This document shows positions 1-7,704 of a stretch of DNA of 64,000 nt, one piece after another; position 1 is the first letter of the stretch; each line of letters opens with the position of its first letter. A program made the position numbers and the translations under genes. The stretch is from Peribacillus muralis (lineage in GTDB: Bacteria > Bacillota > Bacilli > Bacillales > DSM-1321), in the NCBI RefSeq assembly GCF_001645685.2, contig NZ_CP017080.1, forward strand, positions 3,587,051-3,651,050, written 5' to 3'. The notes under the pieces were generated by a model. That model saw only the letters and a program-made list of their open reading frames with translations, ran no database searches and was not told where the DNA came from.

Positions 1-333
1 GCGATCCACGTCACCTTTAGCAAAATAATCCCCTAAGTTTGCTGCATCAACATTCAACAGCTTTAAATTCGGCACTTCCGCTTCAATCAGCAAATCCAAA
101 GCCGCGACAATGACGCTTCCATATACTTCAATTCCAAGGAAATTCACATCAGGATGGGCCTTTGCCATCTCGGTAATGAAACGGCCTTTCCCCGTACCCA
201 CTTCAATATATAACGGATTATCGTTTCCGAAAACTTCATGCCATTTACCTTTATGGCTCACTGGCTGCTGAATTACATATTGTGGAAAATCATTCAAACG
301 GTCTTCAGCCCAAGGTTTATTTCTTAAACGCAT
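1..333 (-). CDS. trmB: tRNA (guanine-N7-)-methyltransferase, partial (C-terminus outside window)
   Basis: Only the first about 111 codons are in the window; the gene runs off its left edge. The ATG at 333 follows an AGGGGTG ribosome site. The visible N-terminal half has the TrmB opening (MRLRNKPWAEDRL) and the Rossmann SAM-binding motif EVGTGKGRF, followed by an acidic strand (NFLGIEV). The family methylates N7 of G46 in the tRNA variable loop. Its neighbours ytzH and ytmP are those seen in B. subtilis, where the gene is called ytmQ. Nothing looks damaged in the visible part. Confidence 0.93.
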   Translation of the reverse strand, partial: MRLRNKPWAEDRLNDFPQYVIQQPVSHKGKWHEVFGNDNPLYIEVGTGKGRFITEMAKAHPDVNFLGIEVYGSVIVAALDLLIEAEVPNLKLLNVDAANLGDYFAKGDVDR

Positions 334-583
334 GATGACACCCCTATTTAAAATATAATCGTTCAAACCATAACACGAGTGGACAGATTCCTGCAAGTTG
401 ATTTTTTCAGGATTGCCCTGCCTCCACCCATGGAACAAATCAAAAAACTGCCGGCCATCAGGCGACAGTGTCTGTCATTTTCATGTATAAATCTTTCCGC
501 AAAACACACCATAAATAAGTGAAGGGCAGGCGAAAATCCGCCTGGGAACCTTAGAACCATATTTAAGAAAGGAGAGGTATTAT

Positions 584-859
584 ATGCCGCTTTCCCATGA
601 ACACCAAATGTCACTATTAAAGGATATACTGACCAACCATCAATCTGACTGCTGCGGGTCCGTTTCTGAGTGCGAGCAGGTTGAAAGACTCGTCAAATCC
701 TTGATGATCAACATGGATATTGATAGCAATGTGAAAACGATATTGACGGAGATTTACGAATACAGCCAGGGGGGCATCGGTGCCTCCGATTTAGATGCAC
801 ATATTACGACCCACCAGGACAACCTGTCCCAGTGGGTGGATGATATCGATCAATACTGA
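584..859 (+). CDS. ytzH: YtzH-like family protein
   Basis: A 91-residue protein starting at an ATG behind a strong AAAGGAGAGG site. It closely resembles B. subtilis YtzH: the LLKDILTNHQ opening, the conserved DCCGSVSECEQ segment with paired cysteines, and the SQWVDDI tail. It is small, acidic and soluble, with no membrane segment, and its function is unknown. It is divergent from trmB and its stop codon directly abuts the stop of ytmP on the other strand, so the two genes converge with no room for a terminator. The 250 bases between trmB and ytzH show only promoter-like AT-rich DNA. Confidence 0.88.
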   Translation: MPLSHEHQMSLLKDILTNHQSDCCGSVSECEQVERLVKSLMINMDIDSNVKTILTEIYEYSQGGIGASDLDAHITTHQDNLSQWVDDIDQY

Positions 860-1651
860 TCAGTCAATCATCAATAAGGCTTCCAATTTTTGCAGTAAAT
901 CATCTCTTTCCTCGTACCGACTCCTACGATGATGCCATTGGATGGAAAGCACAAGTTGTGAAACCGTGTGCCATTTCATCCTCATCTCCAGGCCTGCATC
1001 AAGCTTTTTGCCGTATCGGGCAAGCCATTGATTCCATTCCTCCCTTGGGATATAGGAATACAGAAGGATCCCAAGGTCGATGGCGGGGTCGCCAATGACC
1101 GCTCCGTCCCAATCAATGAGGTATAATCCGTCCGTTTCGGTCATGAGCCAATTATTATGGTTCACATCACAATGGCAGACGACTTCTTCGTCGCATTCAA
1201 TCAACAGGAGATTGTTCTGTAAAAAATGAATGGCTTGCTTGATGATCGGGATATCCGTAACATCGGAAGATAATCCGATTTCTATGTCTGTAAGTATACT
1301 TTCAGGTCGTAAAGGGGATTTCCCAAGCCTTTTGAGCATGCTTAACAAAGGATCGGATTGATGAATTTTCTGAAGCAGCTTTGCGACTCTTATATTGTCC
1401 ATTTCCTGCTGAGATAGCTCCCTGCCTTCCATCCAATGCTGGGCCGTAATGACATCTCCATTTTCCAGGCGTTTTGTCCACATTAACTTCGGAACAATGC
1501 CCTCAGCTGAAAGAACAGCCAAAAATGGTGATGAATTACGTTTTAGGAAAAGCTTCTGCCCATCTTTCTCGGCTATAAAGGCTTCTCCTGTAGCTCCTCC
1601 AGCAGGGGATATATCCCACTCCTGACCTAATAAATGTTCCAACTGGTTCAC
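860..1651 (-). CDS. ytmP: Aminoglycoside/choline-kinase-like phosphotransferase YtmP
   Basis: A 263-residue protein with the APH/choline kinase fold. The catalytic loop HCDVNHNNWL (about residues 158-167, HxDxxxxN type) and the metal-binding LIDWDGA (about 177-183) are both present. The natural substrate is unknown in B. subtilis as well; resistance to an aminoglycoside should not be assumed. The start is a GTG at 1651 behind a GAGG-type site. It lies in the conserved trmB-ytzH-ytmP cluster and is downstream of ytlR on the same strand, but a terminator separates the two. Confidence 0.85.
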   Translation of the reverse strand: MNQLEHLLGQEWDISPAGGATGEAFIAEKDGQKLFLKRNSSPFLAVLSAEGIVPKLMWTKRLENGDVITAQHWMEGRELSQQEMDNIRVAKLLQKIHQSDPLLSMLKRLGKSPLRPESILTDIEIGLSSDVTDIPIIKQAIHFLQNNLLLIECDEEVVCHCDVNHNNWLMTETDGLYLIDWDGAVIGDPAIDLGILLYSYIPREEWNQWLARYGKKLDAGLEMRMKWHTVSQLVLSIQWHHRRSRYEERDDLLQKLEALLMID

Positions 1652-1959
1652 CTTCGATTTCCTCGCTTAATCATACAAATGTGGGTTCGTTACCTAGTGT
1701 ATGTATTACCACTGCTTTTTTGTCCATGTTTATTAAAAAAACCCGCCTGCTGGCGTAGCTGCATTTATACGTGCATCGGGATGATACCCGCAATTAAAAA
1801 CATCCTCATTCCAGAGAAATAAAAAAATAGCTATTGAGCAATTTAACAATAGCCATAAATTAAATTTTAGTTGAAAAAAGGTTTCTTCGTCAAGTACTAT
1901 AAAACGATTATACCCATAAAACAAAAACAAATAAATCATTTCATATTTTTGCATGACGG
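1652..1959. other. Intergenic stretch between ytlR and ytmP
   Basis: This 308-base stretch has no convincing gene. Besides the terminator at 1820-1855 it holds a second, weaker minus-strand terminator-like element near 1735-1756: a short GC stem (CGCC-agca-GGCG) followed on the minus strand by a run of seven T. An open frame of 76 codons reading through both elements on the minus strand is not credible. Confidence 0.5.
1820..1855 (-). terminator. Rho-independent terminator of the thpR-ytlQ-ytlR genes
   Basis: Read on the minus strand: GGCTATTG, a loop of about ten bases, CAATAGC(T), then A and a run of seven T. It lies about 105 bases after the ytlR stop codon. Confidence 0.7.
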
Positions 1960-2898
1960 TCAATCCTTGATCAGGACCCGGATTTTCGCTTTCAAGACCT
2001 TGGCAGACACTTCATCCGTTCCAATAATTTCACCATCCGCCTGGATTTTTGCTGAATGGTGATTTTTCATTTTAATCATTTTACCAGTATAAGAATCAAC
2101 GTTTTTCATGTTTAGATGCCCACCCCACAAAACGGTAAAGAACACGGCCAATAATTTCAGCCTGGGAAAATCATGAACCGCGATCACATTCACCCTGCCG
2201 TCATCGAGCTTTGAATGCGGTGAAATTTTCATGCCCCCGCCGAAGTAAGGCTGGTTCGCAATGACGATGAACCAAATGTTTTTCAATATTTGATGTTTGC
2301 CATCGACGATCAATTCCATACTGCCAGGCTTATAAGTGAATAATTGCTTAACAAAAAGGATGAGATAAACCAACTTACCCGCCTTGACGATATTAAACCA
2401 TTTTTTCAAAGGGGAGCGGTCCGCTTCAGCGGCAATTTCAGCATCGATTCCCATTCCCAGGCTGTTGATAAAATAACCGCCCTTGTCAGCCGTCTCGTAC
2501 TGACCGATGTCTATAGCCTTGTGTGCGTTATCCTGAAATAAACGAAGGGCCTGCTCGATATCTTTCGTTTTTTGGATGCCTCTTACATAATCATTGCCAG
2601 AGCCCGCTGCAAGGGATCCGATGATGGCATGAGGAAATGGAATGGCGCCATTCATCATTTCATTTATCGTGCCATCCCCTCCAACAGCAATGATCCTAGT
2701 ATCCCGGTTTGTCCTTGATAAAATTTCCTCCGTCAATCGCAATGCATGTCCTTTTTCTGCCGTAAAAAACACCTGATGGGGAACGGCGTTTGTTTTCAGC
2801 ATTTTCTCCGCTTTATCCCAAACCTTCATACTTCGTTCATTTCCAGCCAATGGGTTCACAATGAAATAAAGGGTTTCATCAAGGTTCGGCATGCTCAT
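1960..2898 (-). CDS. ytlR: Diacylglycerol/lipid kinase family protein YtlR
   Basis: A 312-residue member of the DAGK catalytic family. The N-terminal domain has the NPLAG nucleotide-loop motif (about residues 14-18) and the hallmark GGDGTINE (about 73-80), followed by GSLAAGSGNDYVRG (about 93-106). The C-terminal beta-sandwich has the usual GGGMKISP and DDGRVNVI segments. These enzymes phosphorylate lipid-like alcohols with ATP at the membrane surface; the substrate is not evident, and in B. subtilis the essential DgkB is a different paralogue. The 5' end overlaps ytlQ by 20 bases, so the two are translationally coupled. Confidence 0.87.
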   Translation of the reverse strand: MSMPNLDETLYFIVNPLAGNERSMKVWDKAEKMLKTNAVPHQVFFTAEKGHALRLTEEILSRTNRDTRIIAVGGDGTINEMMNGAIPFPHAIIGSLAAGSGNDYVRGIQKTKDIEQALRLFQDNAHKAIDIGQYETADKGGYFINSLGMGIDAEIAAEADRSPLKKWFNIVKAGKLVYLILFVKQLFTYKPGSMELIVDGKHQILKNIWFIVIANQPYFGGGMKISPHSKLDDGRVNVIAVHDFPRLKLLAVFFTVLWGGHLNMKNVDSYTGKMIKMKNHHSAKIQADGEIIGTDEVSAKVLKAKIRVLIKD

Positions 2899-3886
2899 TC
2901 GCCTCTGTCAGATGATGCTCGGTTTCCCACTCCGGCCTCATGCTGGATGTCGTTTGACAATATTCCAGCAATGCCTGTGCCGCCTTCAACTGCTGTGCCT
3001 TAATGGGCGATTGCGTGGCCCGCATCCGTTCAAACCACTCCGGGAAGGTCCGCTTATCCAATATCGTCATATCATAAGGTGCCTCAGGAAAATCGACATA
3101 ACCATTCCGCGATAAGATCACTTTTTTGATTGGGACGTTCACTTCATAAAGAGAAAATAACTGGGAGACGATGTTCCCCATCCGATTTGCACTCAATAAT
3201 GGGTTGAGCACTTTTTTATCAGGCTGCTTATGATGCCTGCGAATCCAGAACCGGTCACTCGACCCGCTGAATGCAGCATCCTCTTCAGCTTCAAGAAAAG
3301 TGATGCACCAGGCTTCCATAGGGGTCAATAAAATGACATCCACTTCGATAGGTGCGTTTTTCAATAGAAAGATAGGCTTATATAAAACGAGAAATGTATC
3401 GGGAAAACGCTGCAGGAAAAAACGGAGCCTCTCATCCAAAAAGAATGATCGATCCACGAATGATTTTTCACGCAGCGTCGAACTTCCCCATTTCATTTGG
3501 AAGCGAAGCAATTGATTTAAATAATTCTGCTTCAATTCATCAAGACTGGCTGGACGGAAGGGAAATCTCAATGAAAAAATATTGGGATTCTCAAGCGGGT
3601 CCGGCATCAACAACTCTTCTGCCTCTGCCTCCTGCCTCTCTGACCGGTGGAACATGCCCTTCACTTTTTTCATTAAGCTCTTGGATTCGTCCTGGGCTTG
3701 GTCCAGCTTCACCGGTTCATCCCCTGCAATATGTTCACCATACAAACGATCCAGTTCACCTGCCTGATAAGCAGCCTTCAATTTATCCCATTGCTGTTTT
3801 TTCAATCGTGCATATTGTGTTGGATATCGGTAAATATCCTGCTCATACCGGGAAATATAATCTTGCATCTTGATGAGCTGTGCCAT
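2879..3886 (-). CDS. ytlQ: Conserved hypothetical protein YtlQ
   Basis: A 335-residue soluble protein between thpR and ytlR, the position of ytlQ in B. subtilis. The N-terminal third is charged and helical. The middle (about residues 165-260) has alternating hydrophobic strands (LVLYKPIFLL, EVDVILLTPMEAWCITFLE), which resemble a nuclease-related (NERD-like) core, but no complete catalytic motif could be confirmed. Function is unknown. The ATG at 3886 has a GGTGG site four bases upstream. The gene ends inside the start of ytlR and begins 22 bases after the thpR stop. Confidence 0.75.
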   Translation of the reverse strand: MAQLIKMQDYISRYEQDIYRYPTQYARLKKQQWDKLKAAYQAGELDRLYGEHIAGDEPVKLDQAQDESKSLMKKVKGMFHRSERQEAEAEELLMPDPLENPNIFSLRFPFRPASLDELKQNYLNQLLRFQMKWGSSTLREKSFVDRSFFLDERLRFFLQRFPDTFLVLYKPIFLLKNAPIEVDVILLTPMEAWCITFLEAEEDAAFSGSSDRFWIRRHHKQPDKKVLNPLLSANRMGNIVSQLFSLYEVNVPIKKVILSRNGYVDFPEAPYDMTILDKRTFPEWFERMRATQSPIKAQQLKAAQALLEYCQTTSSMRPEWETEHHLTEANEHAEP

Positions 3887-3907
3887 ATGGCCACCACCCT
3901 TTTCTCT

Positions 3908-4471
3908 CTATTGTTGAAGATTTATCGTGTATATCTTTTCGTATGAAGGCGATGCTCCGATATGTGTTTGATAAAGCGCAACCTGAACTGCCTCGAAATG
4001 CTTTTCGTCCAAAGCCGCCACCTGCCGGACGCTTTCCAAAGAAAAGGGATCATTCCCCTCGAATTTTCTTGCTAGCGTAATATGGGGCTTAAACGGTTTT
4101 TTATCAAGTTCAAATCCCGCCTCCGCGCATGAGTTATAAATCTTCTCCTGCATCGAAAAAAGCCTTTCTTGCTGCTTCACACCCGTCCAAAGGATCCTAG
4201 GACTGTCATTCTTGCCAAAAGCGCCGATTTCAGCCAGCACAAGCTCCAATGGGGCCTCTTCCGCAAGAACGCCCTCCACTCGCCTTATCGCATCCTGTTT
4301 CATTGCATCGTCAGCACTTCCTAAAAACGCCATCGTAATATGATAATCGGCCGGATGCAGCCATTTCTTAAATGGAAAGCCTAAATTCAGTCGTTTTGTC
4401 ACAGCATGTAAAGCTACTTTAATATCGTCAGGTAAAACTAAAGCAAAGAAAAAATGAGTATTCATGGTCAC
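3908..4471 (-). CDS. thpR: RNA 2',3'-cyclic phosphodiesterase (2H family, LigT/ThpR)
   Basis: A protein of about 187 residues with the two diagnostic HxTx motifs: HITM in DYHITMAFLG (about residues 40-49) and HITL in KPHITLARK (about 125-133). The family hydrolyses 2',3'-cyclic phosphate ends of RNA and ligates 2'-5' bonds in vitro. The AAGGA site sits only one base from the ATG at 4477, so the better starts are the GTG at 4471 (spacing about six) or the ATG at 4465. It is the first gene of a thpR-ytlQ-ytlR run on the minus strand. Confidence 0.88.
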   Translation of the reverse strand: MTMNTHFFFALVLPDDIKVALHAVTKRLNLGFPFKKWLHPADYHITMAFLGSADDAMKQDAIRRVEGVLAEEAPLELVLAEIGAFGKNDSPRILWTGVKQQERLFSMQEKIYNSCAEAGFELDKKPFKPHITLARKFEGNDPFSLESVRQVAALDEKHFEAVQVALYQTHIGASPSYEKIYTINLQQ

Positions 4472-4606
4472 TGACATTCCTTCCTGTTCTTCCTATAATT
4501 TTACCATAATTCCCATCACCTATTCTCCTTGCACTTGCTTTCATGATATTCCAGCCAGCAAGAAAAAGAAGGGAAATTCAATTCACAAACAAAGTTTTAG
4601 AGGAAA

Positions 4607-5325
4607 CGATTTATTTTATTCCAGGTCGGATTCCGCGCGTTGTCGGACGGATTATTCCATCCCCAGGTCGGATTCCGCGCGCTATAGGACGGATTATTTC
4701 TTTCCAGGTCGGATTCCACGCGCTGTCGGACGGATTATCTCTTCCTAGGTCGGATTCCACGCGTGGTCGGACGGATTATTTCATCCCAGGTCGGATTCCG
4801 CGCGCTATAGGACGGATTATTTCATCCCAGGTCGGATTCCACGCGCTATAGGACGGATTATTTCATCCCCAGGTCGGATTCCACGCGTGGTCGGACGGAT
4901 TATTCCATCCCCAGGTCGGATTCCGCGCGTGGTCGGACGGATTATCTCTTTTTAGGTCGGATTCCACGCGTGGTCGGACGGATTATTTCATCCTAGGTCG
5001 GATTCCGCGCGCTATAGGATGGATTATTTCATTCCAGGTCGAATTCCGCGCGCTTTCGGACGGATTATTTCATCCCAGGTCGGATTCCGCGCGTGGTCGG
5101 ACGGATTATCTCTTCCTAGGTCGGATTCCACGCGTTGTCGGACGGATTATCTCTTCCCAGGTCGAATTCCGCGCGTGGTCGGACGGATTATTCCATCCCC
5201 AGGTCGAATTCCACGAGCTTTCGGACGAATTATTCCATCCCCAGGTCGGAACCCGCGCTCTTTCGAACGAATTATTCCATCCCCAGGTCGGATTCCGCAC
5301 GTTGTCGGACGATTTACTGGATATT
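4607..5325. repeat. 17-copy tandem array, 41-42 bp period
   Basis: Seventeen units each start with GGTCG(G/A)ATTC at 4624, 4666, 4707, 4748, 4789, 4830, 4872, 4914, 4955, 4996, 5037, 5078, 5119, 5160, 5202, 5244 and 5286, so the spacing is always 41 or 42. A unit consists of GGTCGGATTCCGCGCG, a variable TGGTC/TTGTC/CTATA block, GGACGGATTA and a pyrimidine-rich spacer ending in CCCA or CCTA. Copies differ by a few substitutions and those at the right edge (5202-5286) are the most degenerate. The array fills the gap between convergent-side thpR DNA and the mntH terminator. Open frames through it are artefacts of the repeat. Confidence 0.97.
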
Positions 5326-5341
5326 CCATTGGAAATCAATG

Positions 5342-5368
5342 AAAAAAAGGACCCGAAACGGTCCTTTT
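5342..5368 (-). terminator. Bidirectional terminator after mntH
   Basis: AAAAGGACC, a six-base loop and GGTCCTTTT, with a T-run on the minus strand after the mntH stop (5378). The symmetric A/T flanks would also stop transcription leaving the repeat array. Confidence 0.85.
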
Positions 5369-5377
5369 CCCCACATC

Positions 5378-6616
5378 CTATGCGAACAGTGTTTCGTAAA
5401 GCAGGAACAGGTTCAGCCCAATGATAAGGACTGCAATAAGCCAGGCAATACTGGAGGTGATTTTATGGTTGACTAGATTACCCATGATTTTTTTGTTGCT
5501 TGTAAACATGATCAAGGGCACTAAGGCGAAGGCGATACCAAACGAGAGAACGACCTGACTCATGACCAGTGCTTTCGATGGGTTCACTCCCCATATGATG
5601 ATGATCAGGGGTGGTAAGGTCGTGATGACCCTCCGCAAATAGATCGGGATATGTCTTTTTATGAATCCCTGCATGACAACATCCCCTGTCATGACGCCTA
5701 CGGATGAGCTGGATAATCCGGCGAATAATAATCCGATTCCAAAAAACATTGCGACGGATGGTCCGAGCATCGCACCGAATTGTTGATAAGCTACATCCAG
5801 ATCCTCCACTAATATTCCACTCTTATGAAATAGTGCTGCTGAAACGATGACCATGGCGGCATTGATTCCGCCTGCAATCAACATGGCGATGACTATATCA
5901 ATCTGCTCAAAACGAAAAATCCTTTTTCTTTCAAAATCGTTTTTACCGACTATTCTTTTTTGAGTTAAAGAGGAATGTAGGTAAATTGCATGCGGCATTA
6001 CTGTCGCTCCAAGCATCCCTGCTGAGAGTAAAATGCTGTCCACTCCTTCGAATTTAGGAGTGAATAGCCCTAAAGCGATGGCCGATGTATCAGGGTGCGC
6101 ATAAAAGACCTGAGCGCCGAAAGCAAGCACAACAACAAAAATCATGACCGTTATCAATGCTTCGAATGTCCGATAACCCCTGCGCTGGAATTCCAAAATG
6201 GCAAAGGAACCGATTGCTGCAATGATGGCCGATGTGATGAGCGGCAGGTCGAAAAGCAGATAGATTCCAAGGGCAGCACCTATGAATTCAGCCAAGTCCG
6301 TAGCCATGATAACGGCTTCGGCCTGTATCCATAGCAAAAACGATGTCTTTTTCGAGAATCTTTCCCTACATAACTCAGGTAGGTTTTTACCGGTGGCTAT
6401 CCCTAATTTTGCTGACAGTGTTTGGATGAGCACAGCCATCAAATTGGAAGCGAAGATAACCCATAATAACGTATAGCCATATTTTGAACCGGCTGTAATA
6501 TTGGTTGCATAATTCCCTGGATCGATATAGGCGACCGCCGCTATGAACGCTGGACCTAGATACGGCAGCAGATTTTTGAATCCACGGGAAGAAGATTGAT
6601 GCAATGCACCAGACAT
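5378..6616 (-). CDS. mntH: Nramp-family Mn2+/Fe2+ : H+ symporter
   Basis: A 412-residue polytopic membrane protein with about eleven hydrophobic segments. The Nramp metal-site motif DPGN is present in AYIDPGNYATN (about residues 27-37), as is MPHAIYLHSS (about 206-215, the TM6 metal site Met-Pro-His). The family imports Mn2+ and other divalent ions with protons. The ATG at 6616 has an AAGGAG site about 11 bases upstream. It is a single gene bounded by a terminator, with a good sigma-A promoter overlapped by an inverted repeat at 6667-6688, which suggests metal-dependent repression. The MntR consensus itself is not clearly matched. Confidence 0.92.
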   Translation of the reverse strand: MSGALHQSSSRGFKNLLPYLGPAFIAAVAYIDPGNYATNITAGSKYGYTLLWVIFASNLMAVLIQTLSAKLGIATGKNLPELCRERFSKKTSFLLWIQAEAVIMATDLAEFIGAALGIYLLFDLPLITSAIIAAIGSFAILEFQRRGYRTFEALITVMIFVVVLAFGAQVFYAHPDTSAIALGLFTPKFEGVDSILLSAGMLGATVMPHAIYLHSSLTQKRIVGKNDFERKRIFRFEQIDIVIAMLIAGGINAAMVIVSAALFHKSGILVEDLDVAYQQFGAMLGPSVAMFFGIGLLFAGLSSSSVGVMTGDVVMQGFIKRHIPIYLRRVITTLPPLIIIIWGVNPSKALVMSQVVLSFGIAFALVPLIMFTSNKKIMGNLVNHKITSSIAWLIAVLIIGLNLFLLYETLFA

Positions 6617-6666
6617 GTCTATTTCAACTCCTTTTTATATGCAACTCAAAATGTTGCGACGAGTAA

Positions 6667-6714
6667 ACTTTTTAGGTTATTAGAAAGTATATTCCTGGAA
6701 CTTGAAAATGTCAA
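6667..6714 (-). promoter_or_regulatory. mntH promoter with overlapping inverted-repeat operator
   Basis: On the minus strand TTGACA (plus 6709-6714), a 17-base spacer and TATACT (plus 6686-6691) form a near-consensus sigma-A promoter. An inverted repeat ACTTTTTA-N6-TAGAAAGT (6667-6688) covers the -10 and the start site, the position expected for a repressor. Confidence 0.7.
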
Positions 6715-6787
6715 AAAGGACAAACTGAAAATTTTCCAAAAGCGATTCATGGTGATTTCAGGCGAAGGGCAAGAAGGTTTTTCACAT

Positions 6788-6820
6788 AAAAAAGCCCCCT
6801 TGCCTGTACGGCAAAGGGGC
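6788..6820 (-). terminator. Terminator of pepV-dat
   Basis: On the minus strand GCCCCTTTGCC, loop, GGCAAGGGGGC, then a T-run, ten bases after the dat stop codon. Confidence 0.9.
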
Positions 6821-6829
6821 TAATCCTAA

Positions 6830-7684
6830 TCATTTTACGGAACCGCATTGCCTTTCGATCTCATCGGCGAACAATTGTTGCAATCTTTCGGTTACCGGCC
6901 CCGGTGCCCCGGCAGCAATCTTTTGACCGTCGATGGTAATGATCGGCGTGATTTCGACGCTTGTGCTCGTATAGAGCACTTCCTCTGCAGCCATCATTTC
7001 CTCGATCGTGAAGGCTTCTTCCACGTAGGGAATGTCATGATCAGCACAAAGCTTCAGCATCACCTGGCGGGTAATCCCATTCAAGATCAAGTTGGAGGCG
7101 GGATGAGTCTTCAGTGTGCCGTCCACGACTATGGAAACATTGGACGAGCTTCCCTCCGTGACCAGCCCGTCACGATGCTGGATCGCTTCGTCACAGCCAG
7201 CTTCCACCGCTACTTGCTTAGCCATTATATTACCAAGTAAATTCAAGCTTTTGATATTACAGCGCAACCAGCGAATATCGTCAGTCGTGATGCCCTTTGC
7301 CCCTGGTTTCAGCCTTCCTGCGTAAGGGATTTCCTTCGTATAAGCAACAAAGACCGGCTCGACGTCCGAAGTTGGAAAAGCATGTGTCCGCGGACTTACA
7401 CCCCGAGTGAGCTGCATATAGATGATCCCTTCCTGCAATTGATCCTCGGAAATTAGCTCTTTCACGCGTGTTTCGATTTCCGCTACAGTGAAGGGGACCT
7501 TCATCTGAATCAATTTTGCGCTGTCCATCAAGCGATTCAAATGCATGTCTCCTGCGAATAATTCACCATTATAAACCCGGATGACCTCATAGACGCCATC
7601 ACCGAATTGATATCCCCTGTCCTCAATATCGACCTTAACATCGGTCCTGCTTTTAATTTCGCCGTTAAAAATGATTTTTCCCAT
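6830..7684 (-). CDS. dat: D-amino-acid transaminase (D-alanine aminotransferase)
   Basis: A 284-residue PLP enzyme of fold type IV. The N-terminus has GYQFGDGVYEVIRVYNG (about residues 25-41) and the catalytic lysine lies in CNIKSLNLLGN (Lys about 144). EGSSSNVSIV (about 177-186) forms the phosphate-site loop. It interconverts D-alanine plus 2-oxoglutarate with pyruvate plus D-glutamate and so feeds peptidoglycan synthesis. The length and motifs match the Bacillus Dat type rather than IlvE. The ATG follows GAGGGAG, 20 bases downstream of pepV on the same strand, so the two are probably co-transcribed. Confidence 0.93.
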   Translation of the reverse strand: MGKIIFNGEIKSRTDVKVDIEDRGYQFGDGVYEVIRVYNGELFAGDMHLNRLMDSAKLIQMKVPFTVAEIETRVKELISEDQLQEGIIYMQLTRGVSPRTHAFPTSDVEPVFVAYTKEIPYAGRLKPGAKGITTDDIRWLRCNIKSLNLLGNIMAKQVAVEAGCDEAIQHRDGLVTEGSSSNVSIVVDGTLKTHPASNLILNGITRQVMLKLCADHDIPYVEEAFTIEEMMAAEEVLYTSTSVEITPIITIDGQKIAAGAPGPVTERLQQLFADEIERQCGSVK

Positions 7685-7704
7685 GTCTTCTCCCTCTTTG
7701 CCGC

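Noticed and set aside
1733..1963. 76-codon frame on the minus strand after ytlR
   Set aside because: It runs through two terminator-like stem-loops and has no ribosome site or family features.
4607..5325. CRISPR array
   Set aside because: The whole 41-42 base unit repeats; there are no unique spacers between constant repeats and no cas genes.
4464..5476. Several overlapping open frames of 60-113 codons on both strands with repeating RIPRAVGRII-like peptides
   Set aside because: They arise from the 41-42 bp tandem array, have no ribosome sites, and appear in several frames at once.
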